Shown here: piece by piece, positions 7,211 through 17,018 of the stretch
How the letters are laid out: every line of letters starts with the position of its first letter
How positions within the stretch are numbered: the stretch's first letter is position 1
NCBI GenBank assembly: GCA_017541145.1
Contig: JAFXZT010000156.1
Coordinates: 43,114-107,113, forward strand
Direction: 5' to 3'
Length of the DNA stretch: 64,000 bases
DNA from: Bacteroidales bacterium
GTDB taxonomy: Bacteria; Bacteroidota; Bacteroidia; Bacteroidales; UBA3824
Notes under the pieces: generated by a model
Database searches by the model: none
What the model saw: only the letters and a program-made list of their open reading frames with translations
Told to the model about the DNA's origin: nothing
Made by a program: the position numbers and the translations under genes

Positions 7211-9748
7211 ATGAATCTCAGTGAAGTTGAAATTGGTAGTGATGCCATAATTACCAAAGTAATAGGTCGCGGTACATTCCGCAAACGTATTATGGAAATG
7301 GGTTTTGTAAAAGGTAAACATGTTCATGTTGTAAAAAAAGCTCCTTTTAACGATCCTATTGAATACGAAATTATGGGATATCATGTTTCGCTAAGACGTA
7401 GTGAGTCTAAGATGATTGAGGTTGTTACGATGGAACATATTGCCAAATCATCTTTGGAAGAGGGAAATCATGAACTTACTTTTGAACAACTTGTTGAAAA
7501 TGAACTGAAAGACCATGGCAATGTTATTAATGTCGGTCTTGTGGGAAATCCTAATTGCGGTAAAACTACTTTCTATAATTTTGCTTCCGGTAGTAAAGAG
7601 AGAGTCGGAAATTATTCAGGAGTTACTGTTGATGCCAAAACGGCAAAATTTGTTTACAAGGATTATATTTTTAATATTACCGATTTGCCTGGTACATATT
7701 CATTAACCGCTTATTCTGCCGAAGAACTTTATGTAAGACGTTTTATAACAGAACAATCTCCGGATATTATTATCAACATGTTGGATGCTAGTAACTTGGA
7801 ACGTAATATGTATCTTACTACCCAACTTATTGATATGGATGTAAAAGTGGTGGCAGCACTTAATATGTACGACGAATTGGAGGCTCGTGGCGACAAACTG
7901 GATTATGTTTCGCTCGGTAGAATGCTTGGTATTCCATTCGTGCCCGTTATTAGTAATAAGGGAAAAGGGTTTGGTGTTTTGTTTGACACTATTATTAATA
8001 TATTCGAAGACAAATCTTCTACTTATCGGCATATTCATATCAATTATGGTAACGATATCGAAAAATCAATTAAAAATATTCAAGATAAGATTTATCAACA
8101 TAATGATAATGAAATCTTTATGAGAATACCTTCGCGCTTTATGGCTCTGAAACTTCTTGAAAAAGATTCCGAGATTGAACGTATTGTTCTTAATAATTCA
8201 GCGCAAGGAAGTCATACACACGGCAACAGTTCAGAAGCTCATATCGACGAACCGTCTTGTATTATCAATCAAACAAAAATTGAAATCAAAAATCTGGAGG
8301 CTGCTTATAATGCTGATACAGAATCTGTTATTACTGATATCCGTTACGGTTTTATAAACGGCGCTTTGGCAGAAACTCTCAAGATAGGAAATGTCAACAC
8401 CAGAAAATTTACTGATAAAATTGATAAGGTAATAACACACAAATTTTTAGGATTCCCGATTTTCTTGTTTGTGATTTTCATGATGTTTGAGGTTACATTC
8501 ATTGTCGGACAATATCCGATGGATTGGATCGGGATGTTTGTTGATTGGTTGGGCGGTATCGTAAAAGATAATTTGGACGACGGTATGCTGAAAGATTTAC
8601 TCGTGGACGGTATTATCGGCGGGGTAGGAGGTGTTATTGTATTTTTACCTAACATCGTTTTACTTTTTATGTTCATATCTTTTATGGAAGACTCCGGATA
8701 TATGGCTCGAGTTGCTTTTTTGATGGACAAGATAATGCATAAAATCGGTCTTCACGGCAAATCGTTTATACCGTTGATTATGGGTTTCGGGTGCAATGTG
8801 CCCTCTGTAATGGCAACTCGTACTCTTGAAAACCGTAGTGACAGGTTGTTGACTATGATGATAAGTCCGTATATGAGTTGTTCGGCAAGATTACCGCTGT
8901 ATACTGTTATCGTCGGAGCTTTTTTTGCTCAACATCAGGCAATTGTTACAACATCTGTTTATGCAATCGGAATTTTTGTTGCTTGTCTTACAGCAATTTT
9001 GTTACGTAAAACTACATTCAAAAGTCAAGATGCACCTTTTGTAATGGAACTGCCGCCTTACCGTATTCCTACTTTGAAAAGTGTTTTGGTTCACATGTGG
9101 GAAAAATCAGTTCAGTATCTCAAGAAAATGGGCGGTATTATTCTTATTGCTTCAATTATTATTTGGGCTTTAGGATATTTCCCGATGTCAACTCCAGAAA
9201 CTGAATCTTTAAAAAACAAGATGGCAGTTTTGCAAGACAGATATGATTCTAAAATTGCTAATCTTTCGGATGAAACTTTGATTGAAAATACTATCAAAGA
9301 GAGAGATAGCATATTGACTATCAAAGAGGCTGAATATAATTATTTACGTCAAGAATGCAGTTATATCGGCAGAATCGGAAAATTTGTAGAACCTGTACTC
9401 CAACCTCTTGGATTTAATTGGAAATTGGGAATTTCTATTTTCACCGGTATTGCAGCCAAAGAAATAGTTGTTTCTACAATGGGAGTGTTGTATCACTCCG
9501 AAACCGATGATACACAATCATTAGCAGAAAAAATATCTAACGACAAAACTTCAGATTTGCCGTTGACACCATACGCGGCTTTCGGCTTTATGATTTTTGT
9601 ATTGATATATTTCCCTTGTATTGCTACGGCAGTTGCTATGGCGAAAGAATCCGGTACAGCAAAATGGGTACTTATTTCAGTTGCATATAGTATTACAATT
9701 GCGTGGTTGTTAGCATTTGCAATTAATTCAATCGGTAAGATGTTTTAA
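7211..9748 (+). CDS. feoAB: Ferrous iron transporter FeoA-FeoB fusion
   Basis: 845 residues. Residues 1-75 are an SH3-like FeoA domain (RGTFRKRIMEMGFVKGK). The rest is FeoB, the inner-membrane Fe(II) permease. Its G domain has G1 GNPNCGKTT, G3 DLPGTYSL and G4 NMYDE. A helical linker and the membrane core follow, with GFGCNVPSVMATRTLENRSDR and SCSARLPLY, the conserved gate motifs. A long hydrophilic loop (about 660-710) separates the last helices. FeoA-FeoB fusions are typical of Bacteroidetes. A small FeoB-associated protein gene starts one base after the stop codon. Confidence 0.95.
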   Translation: MNLSEVEIGSDAIITKVIGRGTFRKRIMEMGFVKGKHVHVVKKAPFNDPIEYEIMGYHVSLRRSESKMIEVVTMEHIAKSSLEEGNHELTFEQLVENELKDHGNVINVGLVGNPNCGKTTFYNFASGSKERVGNYSGVTVDAKTAKFVYKDYIFNITDLPGTYSLTAYSAEELYVRRFITEQSPDIIINMLDASNLERNMYLTTQLIDMDVKVVAALNMYDELEARGDKLDYVSLGRMLGIPFVPVISNKGKGFGVLFDTIINIFEDKSSTYRHIHINYGNDIEKSIKNIQDKIYQHNDNEIFMRIPSRFMALKLLEKDSEIERIVLNNSAQGSHTHGNSSEAHIDEPSCIINQTKIEIKNLEAAYNADTESVITDIRYGFINGALAETLKIGNVNTRKFTDKIDKVITHKFLGFPIFLFVIFMMFEVTFIVGQYPMDWIGMFVDWLGGIVKDNLDDGMLKDLLVDGIIGGVGGVIVFLPNIVLLFMFISFMEDSGYMARVAFLMDKIMHKIGLHGKSFIPLIMGFGCNVPSVMATRTLENRSDRLLTMMISPYMSCSARLPLYTVIVGAFFAQHQAIVTTSVYAIGIFVACLTAILLRKTTFKSQDAPFVMELPPYRIPTLKSVLVHMWEKSVQYLKKMGGIILIASIIIWALGYFPMSTPETESLKNKMAVLQDRYDSKIANLSDETLIENTIKERDSILTIKEAEYNYLRQECSYIGRIGKFVEPVLQPLGFNWKLGISIFTGIAAKEIVVSTMGVLYHSETDDTQSLAEKISNDKTSDLPLTPYAAFGFMIFVLIYFPCIATAVAMAKESGTAKWVLISVAYSITIAWLLAFAINSIGKMF

Positions 9749-9749
9749 G

Positions 9750-9878
9750 ATGTGGCAGGAGATAATAACATATATATTGATTTTAATATCAGTAATTTAC
9801 GTTTTATGCAAAATCGTATCGTTGTTTCGTAAAAAAAATAAAGATTGTTGTTGCGGACATTGCATAAAACGTAAATAA
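9750..9878 (+). CDS. FeoB-associated Cys-rich membrane protein (42 aa)
   Basis: 42 residues: one N-terminal membrane helix (about 4-24), then a basic, cysteine-rich tail ending DCCCGHCIKRK. This is the layout of the FeoB-associated Cys-rich membrane protein family, which follows feoB in many anaerobes. It starts one base after the feoAB stop codon, so it is translationally linked. The cysteine cluster suggests metal binding or redox work at the permease; the precise function is unknown. Confidence 0.82.
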   Translation: MWQEIITYILILISVIYVLCKIVSLFRKKNKDCCCGHCIKRK

Positions 9879-9922
9879 ACTGATTTAATTTTCGCAAGCG
9901 ATTTAATAACGAAAAGTACTAA

Positions 9923-10068
9923 ATTCATGTAAGTCTACATGAATGCGATGTAACCACGGAGTGGTGTTTGAATATCGATGGGGATGTAAACCGTAGGTTT
10001 TAAATCCCCGGAATGATAAAATGCTTTTTAAATCCTCGGAATAATTGAATGATAAAATCCGAGGATTT
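9923..10068. repeat. Hairpin-rich intergenic repeat, partly terminator
   Basis: A run of palindromes: ATTCATGTA/TACATGAAT (9923-9944), CCAC-GGA-GTGG shortly after, GGGGAT/ATCCCC (9980-10009), and AAATCCTCGGA/TCCGAGGATTT (10030-10068) followed by T-rich sequence. The motif TTTAAATCC(C/T)CGGAAT occurs twice, 34 bases apart. The last stem could end transcription of the feo operon and of the opposing small gene. The rest looks like an interspersed, mobile-derived element. Confidence 0.6.
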
Positions 10069-10094
10069 TTAAAATCTTGTAATTTAAAAATCCG

Positions 10095-10358
10095 TTATTG
10101 CAATTCTTTTTTGTTCTTTTTGAATTTTGCTTTTAATCTTTTGATACCTTCTGCACCAAGAATTGTAAGACCTCCGTATTGAAATGTTTTGGCAAGTCCG
10201 AACAATATTACCCATAATACACCTTTGGTTTGTGCAGAGAGTGAATCAAATGTTGCCTGATAAAAAGATAAGATGTAAAAAGGTATGCAAAGTGATAAAA
10301 CAATTACACCTGTTTTGAAGGATAGACCTTGTAAAAATTCCTTGATTTTTTTAATCAT
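10095..10358 (-). CDS. Small membrane protein, two helices
   Basis: 87 residues with two hydrophobic segments (about 14-34 and 46-68), a basic N-terminus, and a Lys-rich C-terminus (GIKRLKAKFKKNKKELQ). It is probably an inner-membrane hairpin with both ends in the cytosol. I do not recognise a named family. The well-placed -7 box (TACTTTTG on the minus strand, 10435-10442) supports a real gene with a leader of about 70 bases. Confidence 0.65.
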   Translation of the reverse strand: MIKKIKEFLQGLSFKTGVIVLSLCIPFYILSFYQATFDSLSAQTKGVLWVILFGLAKTFQYGGLTILGAEGIKRLKAKFKKNKKELQ

Positions 10359-10434
10359 TTCTGTTTATTTATTATTGGTTTATATTATAGAAAATCAGAT
10401 TTTTGATAGAATAATTTGTTAATTAAAGTTTTTG

Positions 10435-10442
10435 CAAAAGTA
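10435..10442 (-). promoter_or_regulatory. -7 box for the small membrane protein gene
   Basis: Minus strand TACTTTTG, matching TAnnTTTG, about 77 bases before the ATG. It shares a 293-base intergenic region with the divergent PurF-like gene; apart from the two promoters that region shows nothing else. Confidence 0.5.
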
Positions 10443-10604
10443 TATATTTCCCGTTAATAATCATTTAGTTGTTATAATATTTTTATATGATATTTCTATA
10501 AAAGATGTTAAAAAAAATATCGGGTATTATACAGAGATAGTGGTTTTGATGAGACCTTTTTATAAATGTTGAATTTTTTGTTTTCCAAAAAAACATTTTT
10601 TTCC

Positions 10605-10612
10605 TATCTTTG
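10605..10612 (+). promoter_or_regulatory. -7 box for the PurF-like gene
   Basis: TATCTTTG, a very common exact form of the Bacteroidetes -7 element, 40 bases before the ATG. Confidence 0.65.
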
Positions 10613-10651
10613 CCGCAGTAAATCAATCAAAACAATCATAACTTCTAAATA

Positions 10652-12061
10652 ATGAGCGGTTTTTTCGGTGCAGTCTCCAAAGAAGACTGTGTTAATGAAG
10701 TGTTCTACGGAACCGACTACCATTCGCATTTGGGTACCAAACGAGGCGGTATGGCGATGTATTCAAAAGATAAAGGTTTTCAACGCGCAATTCACAGTTT
10801 GGAAAACTCTTATTTCAGAACCAAATTTGAGGACGATATCAACGCTTTTGAAGGGAAAATCGGTATCGGTTGTATTTCCGATACTGAAGCACAACCTCTT
10901 GTAATATATTCAAAATTAGGCAGGTTTGCTATTACAACTGTTTCCAAAATCAATAATGTTGATGAAATTGCAGAACGTTTTTTGTCACAAGGTAAAACAT
11001 TTGCAGAAACCTCACAAGGCGGTATCAATCCTACCGAACTTGTTGCAATGCTAATTTGTGAAAAATCTACTTTTACTGAAGGTATAAAAAATGTTTATGA
11101 TTCAATAAAAGGTTCATGTTCAGTCCTTATTCTTACAGAAGATGAGATAATTGCCGGACGTGACAAATTGGGTCGTACTCCTATTATTATCGGACATCGT
11201 GACGGTTCGTTCTGTTTGGCATCCGAAACCACTTCTTTCTTGAATCTCGGTTACAAAATTTATTCGTATTTGGGTCCGGGCGAAATTGTATCTGTAAAAA
11301 CCACCGGTATTACAACTCTTAAAAAAGAGAATACTGATATGCAGGTTTGTTCGTTCCTTTGGGTTTATTACGGATATCCGCCATCTTTTTATGAAGGTAT
11401 CAATGTTGATAAATGTCGTTATGAATGCGGTAAAAAACTTGCTGAAAATGATTCTGATGTTGAAGCCGATTTTGTTGCAGGTATTCCGGATTCAGGTGTA
11501 GGTCACGCACTTGGTTATTCTAATACAAGACATATTCCGTATCTGAGACCTTATGCAAAATATACTCCGACATGGCCTAGAAGTTTTATGCCGCAAAATC
11601 AAAAGCAGCGTGAATTGGTGGCTAAAATGAAACTTATTCCAAATACAGCTCTTATTGACGGTAAACGTGGTGTTTTCCTTGACGACTCAATTGTTCGTGG
11701 TACACAGTTGAAGGATAATGTTAAGGATTTGGTAGAATATGGTATCAAAGAGATTCACATGCGTATTGCTTGTCCGCCGTTGATTTATCCGTGTGAATAC
11801 TTGAATTTCAGTCGTTCACGTACAACATTGGAACTTGCTACAAGAAAAGCTATTTTAAAGATTCACGGCAATTTGGATGTGGATTTTGCAAAATATGCCG
11901 ATTGTGATTCTCCTGAATATGCTGCTATGGTAGAGCAAATTCGTAAAGATTTGGGACTTACAACTCTTAAATTTCAACGTTTGTCTGATTTAGTAGCAGC
12001 CATCGGACTCCCGAAAACAAAACTTTGTACGCATTGTTTTGACGGTAGTTCTTGGGGTTAG
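10652..12061 (+). CDS. PurF-like amidophosphoribosyltransferase paralog lacking Cys2
   Basis: 469 residues with the two-domain layout of glutamine PRPP amidotransferase. The N-terminal half matches class II glutaminase (Ntn) folds, but the chain begins MSGFFGAVS: the catalytic cysteine that normally follows Met1 is serine. The C-terminal phosphoribosyltransferase domain has the PRPP loop FLDDSIVRGTQ, intact apart from the last position. The C-terminus has CTHCFDGSS, with a CxxC pair. Similar second copies beside a normal PurF are known in Bacteroidetes (family knowledge). The protein may use free ammonia, or have another PRPP-related role. It is a single-gene unit with its own promoter and terminator. 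Confidence 0.85.
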   Translation: MSGFFGAVSKEDCVNEVFYGTDYHSHLGTKRGGMAMYSKDKGFQRAIHSLENSYFRTKFEDDINAFEGKIGIGCISDTEAQPLVIYSKLGRFAITTVSKINNVDEIAERFLSQGKTFAETSQGGINPTELVAMLICEKSTFTEGIKNVYDSIKGSCSVLILTEDEIIAGRDKLGRTPIIIGHRDGSFCLASETTSFLNLGYKIYSYLGPGEIVSVKTTGITTLKKENTDMQVCSFLWVYYGYPPSFYEGINVDKCRYECGKKLAENDSDVEADFVAGIPDSGVGHALGYSNTRHIPYLRPYAKYTPTWPRSFMPQNQKQRELVAKMKLIPNTALIDGKRGVFLDDSIVRGTQLKDNVKDLVEYGIKEIHMRIACPPLIYPCEYLNFSRSRTTLELATRKAILKIHGNLDVDFAKYADCDSPEYAAMVEQIRKDLGLTTLKFQRLSDLVAAIGLPKTKLCTHCFDGSSWG

Positions 12062-12094
12062 AAAAAAATTAAAGAAATAGATTTATATTTTAAT

Positions 12095-12144
12095 AACTCA
12101 AGTTTCGTAAGTAAAAACGTTTCGAAACTTGAGTTTTCTTTTTT
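12095..12144 (+). terminator. Intrinsic terminator of the PurF-like gene
   Basis: Perfect 13-bp arms AACTCAAGTTTCG and CGAAACTTGAGTT with a 15-base loop, followed by TTCTTTTTT. Confidence 0.92.
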
Positions 12145-12159
12145 AATTCAAAAAAATAT

Positions 12160-12167
12160 TATCTTTG
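12160..12167 (+). promoter_or_regulatory. -7 box for the broken Rpn-type gene
   Basis: TATCTTTG, 28 bases before the original ATG at 12195. It shows that the gene start was at 12195, upstream of the nonsense codon. Confidence 0.6.
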
Positions 12168-12194
12168 TAGCATAATTAATCAAACAGATATGAT

Positions 12195-13340
12195 ATGGCA
12201 AAAGTTTGTAATCCTATATATGATACCGTTTTTTAATTCTTGATTGAAGATAAGCGTGTTGCAAAGATTCTTTTGGGTGCTATTTTAAATAAAACAATAG
12301 TCGATATAGAGATAAAGGGGCACGAATATGCTTATAGTTCAGACGAGGACAACAATCTTAAACTTTTAAGATTTGATTTTGCCGGAACTATAGAAAATCC
12401 TGACGGTACAAAGGAAACTGTAACAATAGAACTTCAAAAAGCATCTGAGCCGGAAGAAGTTATGCGTTTCCGTAAATATTTTGGTATTCAAATGGCTAAC
12501 GAATCTAATGCCGATTCAGTTATTAAATATCGTCGTAACAAGGAGAGAACACCGTATGAAGTTAAGAAACCGCGACATATTTACGGAATTTTTATATTAG
12601 GACATACTTTAGGTAAAGAATTTGAATATCCATTGATAAAAGGCAGTACAGTATTTTACGATGAGGATGACAATGTCTTGAACTTTAAGACTCAATGTGA
12701 GTTTATAAAAGCTATGACATATCATTTATATATTATACAAATTCCGTTTTTACCGGAAAAGCCCAAAAAACCGTTGGAAAATATATTGCGTGCTTTTGAT
12801 CAAAGGTACAAATTGGAGTACGATTCAAAATATCTTGAATTGACAGAAGATAAAGATTCAGATTCCGATTTTAATGTAATTTTCAGACGTTTGTTATCTG
12901 CTGCAGGTGATGAACAATTGCGTAGAAATGTTGATGCAGAAGATTATGCAAAACGCCTTTACGCAATTCGTATGGCGGAGAGAGAAGATCTTGAAGATGA
13001 ATTGAAAGAAACAAATCAGCAGTTAGATGCAAAAAAGCAACAGTTGAAAGAAGCAACTCAACAACTGAACGCAAAAGATCAACAATTGAATGAAGCAACA
13101 CAACAACTGAACGTAAAAGAACAACAACTTAATGCGAAAGAGCAACAATTAAATGCGAAAGATCAACAATTAAATGCAAAAGATCAACAATTGAATAAAG
13201 CAACTCAACAGTTGCATGAAGCAACACAACAACTGAATACATCAATAAAAATGTTGTCTTCTTTTGGAGTTCCTTCTGATAAGATTGCTGCTCAACTCAA
13301 TATTTCAATTGATTACGTTAATAAAGTTTTAGATAAATAA
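12195..13340 (+). pseudogene. Rpn-type PD-(D/E)XK nuclease gene with an in-frame stop at codon 14
   Basis: From the ATG at 12195 the frame reads MAKVCNPIYDTVF, then TAA at 12234-12236, then FLIEDKRVAKILLG in the same frame up to 13340. The family N-terminus normally continues VFKFL, so one base change (AAA to TAA) explains the break. The remaining 366 codons from the TTG at 12240 are open. They include the PD-(D/E)XK-type Asp (LRFDFAGT) and the ExQ motif (TIELQKA), an 11-heptad Gln-rich coiled coil, and a C-terminal helix-turn-helix-like segment (IAAQLNISIDYVNKVL). Either this is a very recent pseudogene, or translation restarts at the TTG or by readthrough. The first alternative is favoured. 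Confidence 0.8.
13008..13238 (+). repeat. Eleven tandem 21-bp (heptad) repeats
   Basis: Codons for 11 consecutive heptads of the form (A/E)(K/A)(D/E/T)QQLN inside the Rpn-type gene. Neighbouring copies such as AKEQQLN and AKDQQLN differ by one or two bases. The repeat predicts a long coiled coil and is prone to copy-number change by slippage. Confidence 0.9.
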
Positions 13341-13369
13341 TAGTATCTTTTTGTTGTATTTTCATAATA

Positions 13370-13427
13370 AACCTCGTTTGAAAATTAATTCAATTTGGAT
13401 TTAATTTCAAACGAGGTTGTTTTTTTA
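13370..13427. terminator. Bidirectional terminator between the Rpn-type gene and metH
   Basis: Perfect 14-bp arms AACCTCGTTTGAAA (13370-13383) and TTTCAAACGAGGTT (13405-13418), followed on the plus strand by GTTTTTTTATC. It lies between convergent gene ends. Confidence 0.92.
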
Positions 13428-16400
13428 TCTTACAATAATATATCTTGTGTTGGGATTCGCAAAATAGAAACCGCAAACCGATGCCGCCGGAGACATCCCC
13501 ATTGTTTCGGTTAAATCGATATGAGTATTTTTTGTAACCTCCAACAAGTCAAAAACTTGCTTTTTTTGTTCATGCAATGGTGTTGCCGGATAACCGATAG
13601 CCGGACGTATTCCTTTGTAATGACCTTTGATAAGCTCGTCCGGAGTTAGATTTTCATCAGGCGAATATCCCCAATATTTGGTTCTAACTTCTTTGTGTAG
13701 ATATTCTGCGAGAGCTTCTACAAGGCGGTCTGCTAAGAGTTTTATTGCAATTGCTTTGTAATCATTACCTTCTGATATCAATTTGTCGGTATGAACTTTC
13801 AAACCGACACCCGTTGTACAAGCAAACATACCCATATAATCCTCGTAACCTTGGGGAGCGATATAGTCAGCAAGCGAAGTGCAATGTCCATCAGTATCAG
13901 GTTGTTGCTGTCTTAAAAAGTTGAACCTTTCAATTTTGTTTTTCCGCTGTTCATCGCAATAGATGTCAACAAAATTGCCATTGCTGTTGGCTCTGAAAAT
14001 CTGTAATATTGCATGAGCCGTGGTAAGTTTGTTGTCAATTATTTCGCGCAGAAATTCTTTACCTTCTTGGAGTATTCTTTCGGCTTCTTCCTTTTTATCA
14101 GGGGCGTCGCCGTTTATTTTCCAAGCTATCAGATACATCCTCCAATTGATATACGGAATCAACAAATTTAAGTCGATGTCGTTTAAAACAATTTTGTCAA
14201 GATTGTTAGGTTTAACAATTGATATATTGTTGTAATCAAACTTCGGTGCAAGTTTCAGAGCCTCTTCTTCCGATAGTTTTTGAGGTTTTGTGCCTGAATT
14301 TTGGTCGCGAAGTTCTTGTTGATGTTTTTTTAGATTATCGAGAAATTCTTGATTTTTGTTGATAACAGCTGTTGCAACGTAAGCATTTTGAGATGCATCT
14401 TTTACATATACTACCGGACCTTTGTAGTTAGGTGCAATTTTTACGGCTGTATGAATTTCTGAAGTTGTAGCTCCGCCAATCATAACAGGAATTGTTAAAC
14501 CTTTGGCATCCAAAGCTTTTACTACATTTATCATTTCATCGAGCGATGGTGTGATAAGACCCGAAAGTCCAATTGCATCGGCTTTCTGATTGATAGCTTC
14601 TTCTACAATTTTTTCGGTTGGAACCATTACGCCCAAATCTACAACGTCAAAATTGTTGCATGCCATTACTACACAAACGATATTTTTACCGATATCATGT
14701 ACATCGCCTTTTACTGTTGCCATGATTATTTTGCCTGCTGAAGTGCCTGATTTACCGGACTTTTGCTTTTGTTCCTCTATTGTAGGTTTCAAAAATTCTA
14801 CGGCATCTTTCATTACACGTGCAGTTTTTACTACTTGAGGTAAAAACATCTTGCCTTGACCGAAAAGTTCACCAACCATATTCATACCGTCCATCAACGG
14901 TTTTTCAATGATGTCGATTGCAAGCGGATATTTTTGTAGTGCCTCTTGGATGTCGGCTTGTAAAAATTCAGTTGTTCCTTTTTTCAAAGCGTATTGAAGT
15001 CGCTCTTCTACAGATAGATGCCGCCATTCTTCGTCTTTTACAACTTTTTTGCCTTGAGCGTTCGCTTTTGCAATTTCGGCGTAATCCACAAGTTTTTCAA
15101 ACGCACTTTCGTATTTGTTGAGTACTACGTCTTCTACTTTTTGACGCAATTCCGGCTCAATATCTTCGTATTTTATCATTGCCGCCGGATTTACAATTCC
15201 CATGTCCATACCTTCTGCTACGGCGTAATGCAAGAAAACGCTGTGCATTGCCTCGCGTACCGGGTTGTTGCCTCTGAATGAGAATGATAAATTGCTGATA
15301 CCGCCCGAAATTTTTGCGTAAGGCAGGTTGGCTTTTATCCATGTTACAGTTTTTATAAAGTCAACTGCATAATTGTCGTGAGCACTTATGCCTGTAGCGA
15401 TTGCCAAAACGTTGGGGTCGAAAATTATATCTTCGGGATTGAAATTTACTTTTTCAGTCAACAATTTGTAAGCCCGGGAACAGATTTCTATCCTACGGTC
15501 AAATGTATCAGCCTGACCTTTTTCGTCGAATGCCATTACAACAGTTGCTGCTCCGTATTCTTTGATTGTACGGGCATGTGCCAAGAATTTTTCTTCGCCT
15601 TCTTTTAATGATATTGAGTTAACTATTGCTTTGTCTTGTAAGCATTTGAGTCCGGCTTCTATAACATCCCATTTGCTGGAATCTATCATTACGGGACGGA
15701 TTGCAACATCGGGTTCGGCTTTCAAAAGGTTGATAAAAGTTACCATCTCGTGTTTTGCATCAAGCATTGCGTCATCCATGTTGATGTCAATAACATCTGC
15801 TCCTTCTTCAACTTCTTTTTTGGCTATTTCGATTGCTTCTTCGTATTTTTTTTCGTTGATTAATCGTAAAAACTTTCTGGAACCCGCCACGTTACATCGT
15901 TCACCGACATTGTAAAATGCTTTTCGGTCTTTGGAAATTATCATCGGGTCAAGACCGGAAAGACGCATTTCGTGCAAGTTTTCTGCCGGTTGGTGAATTT
16001 TGGCTGTTGAGAGTATTTCGCTCATTGCTTTACAATGCTCCGGTGTTGTGCCACAGCATCCGCCGATGATATTTACCAAACCTTCGTCAAGATATTCTTG
16101 AATTTGTTCTTTCATCATTTCGGGAGTTTGTTCGTATTGCCCGAATTGATTTGGAAGTCCGGCGTTAGGATGCGCTGAAATCCCGTAAATAGAACGGTTG
16201 CCGAGTATTTTTAAATACGGTTTTAAGTCACGAGCTCCGAACGAACAGTTTAATCCGATTGTCAGCAAGTCAACATGAGAAACCGAATACAACAATGCTT
16301 CTACCGTTTGACCGGCAAGTGTTCTACCTGATTTGTCAGCAATGGTAGCCGAAACCATTATCGGAAATTTTTCGATTCCTCTGTTTTTAAGTTCCTCATT

Positions 16401-16985
16401 TATAGCGAAAAGCGCGGCTTTGATATTCAGCGTATCAAAACATGTTTCAATCAAAAAGATGTCAACACCGCCGTCCAGCAGACCTTTTACTTGTTCTGAA
16501 TAAGCTTGTACCAAATCGTCAAAAGTTACGGCTCTGTATCCCGGATTGTTGACATCCGGACTCATTGACGCTGTTTTGTTGGTCGGACCCATTGAGCCGG
16601 CAACGAAACGCGGTTTGTCTGCCGTTGAATATTCTTTTGCGACATTTGCTGCGATACTTGCACCGTATTTGTTTAACTCGTAAGCATAATTTTCCAACGA
16701 GTAGTCGGCTTGAGATATTCTGTTGGCACTAAATGTATTAGTTTCAATAATATCGCAACCGGCTTCAAGATAGCGTTTGTGAATATCGCGGATTACTTCG
16801 GGTTTTGTGATATTGAGAGTTTCGTTGTTTCCTTTCATCTGAGGAACAAGACCTTTGAATTTATCGCCTGTAAAATCCTCTTCTGAAAGTCCGTAATCCT
16901 GAATTAAACTTCCCATCGCGCCGTCAAGCAGCAATACTCTTTGTTTCAGAATATTTTTTAGTGTTGTGTATCTTGCTGGTATCAT
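13425..16985 (-). CDS. metH: Cobalamin-dependent methionine synthase
   Basis: 1186 residues, full length for MetH. It transfers a methyl group from methyltetrahydrofolate via cobalamin to homocysteine. All four modules are visible. The homocysteine domain (1-320) has zinc ligands in GLNCSFG and GGCCGTT. A pterin-binding domain follows (about 350-620). The B12 domain has DVHDIGKN, with the cobalt-ligand His, and [11 protein letters not shown]. The C-terminal reactivation domain has [10 protein letters not shown]. It lies 33 bases downstream of the YqiA/NT5C fusion gene and probably shares its transcript. I see no cobalamin riboswitch upstream of either gene. Confidence 0.97.
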   Translation of the reverse strand: MIPARYTTLKNILKQRVLLLDGAMGSLIQDYGLSEEDFTGDKFKGLVPQMKGNNETLNITKPEVIRDIHKRYLEAGCDIIETNTFSANRISQADYSLENYAYELNKYGASIAANVAKEYSTADKPRFVAGSMGPTNKTASMSPDVNNPGYRAVTFDDLVQAYSEQVKGLLDGGVDIFLIETCFDTLNIKAALFAINEELKNRGIEKFPIMVSATIADKSGRTLAGQTVEALLYSVSHVDLLTIGLNCSFGARDLKPYLKILGNRSIYGISAHPNAGLPNQFGQYEQTPEMMKEQIQEYLDEGLVNIIGGCCGTTPEHCKAMSEILSTAKIHQPAENLHEMRLSGLDPMIISKDRKAFYNVGERCNVAGSRKFLRLINEKKYEEAIEIAKKEVEEGADVIDINMDDAMLDAKHEMVTFINLLKAEPDVAIRPVMIDSSKWDVIEAGLKCLQDKAIVNSISLKEGEEKFLAHARTIKEYGAATVVMAFDEKGQADTFDRRIEICSRAYKLLTEKVNFNPEDIIFDPNVLAIATGISAHDNYAVDFIKTVTWIKANLPYAKISGGISNLSFSFRGNNPVREAMHSVFLHYAVAEGMDMGIVNPAAMIKYEDIEPELRQKVEDVVLNKYESAFEKLVDYAEIAKANAQGKKVVKDEEWRHLSVEERLQYALKKGTTEFLQADIQEALQKYPLAIDIIEKPLMDGMNMVGELFGQGKMFLPQVVKTARVMKDAVEFLKPTIEEQKQKSGKSGTSAGKIIMATVKGDVHDIGKNIVCVVMACNNFDVVDLGVMVPTEKIVEEAINQKADAIGLSGLITPSLDEMINVVKALDAKGLTIPVMIGGATTSEIHTAVKIAPNYKGPVVYVKDASQNAYVATAVINKNQEFLDNLKKHQQELRDQNSGTKPQKLSEEEALKLAPKFDYNNISIVKPNNLDKIVLNDIDLNLLIPYINWRMYLIAWKINGDAPDKKEEAERILQEGKEFLREIIDNKLTTAHAILQIFRANSNGNFVDIYCDEQRKNKIERFNFLRQQQPDTDGHCTSLADYIAPQGYEDYMGMFACTTGVGLKVHTDKLISEGNDYKAIAIKLLADRLVEALAEYLHKEVRTKYWGYSPDENLTPDELIKGHYKGIRPAIGYPATPLHEQKKQVFDLLEVTKNTHIDLTETMGMSPAASVCGFYFANPNTRYIIVR

Positions 16986-17018
16986 TTGTTTTCGCTTAAT
17001 GTTTTTTGTTAATTTTTT

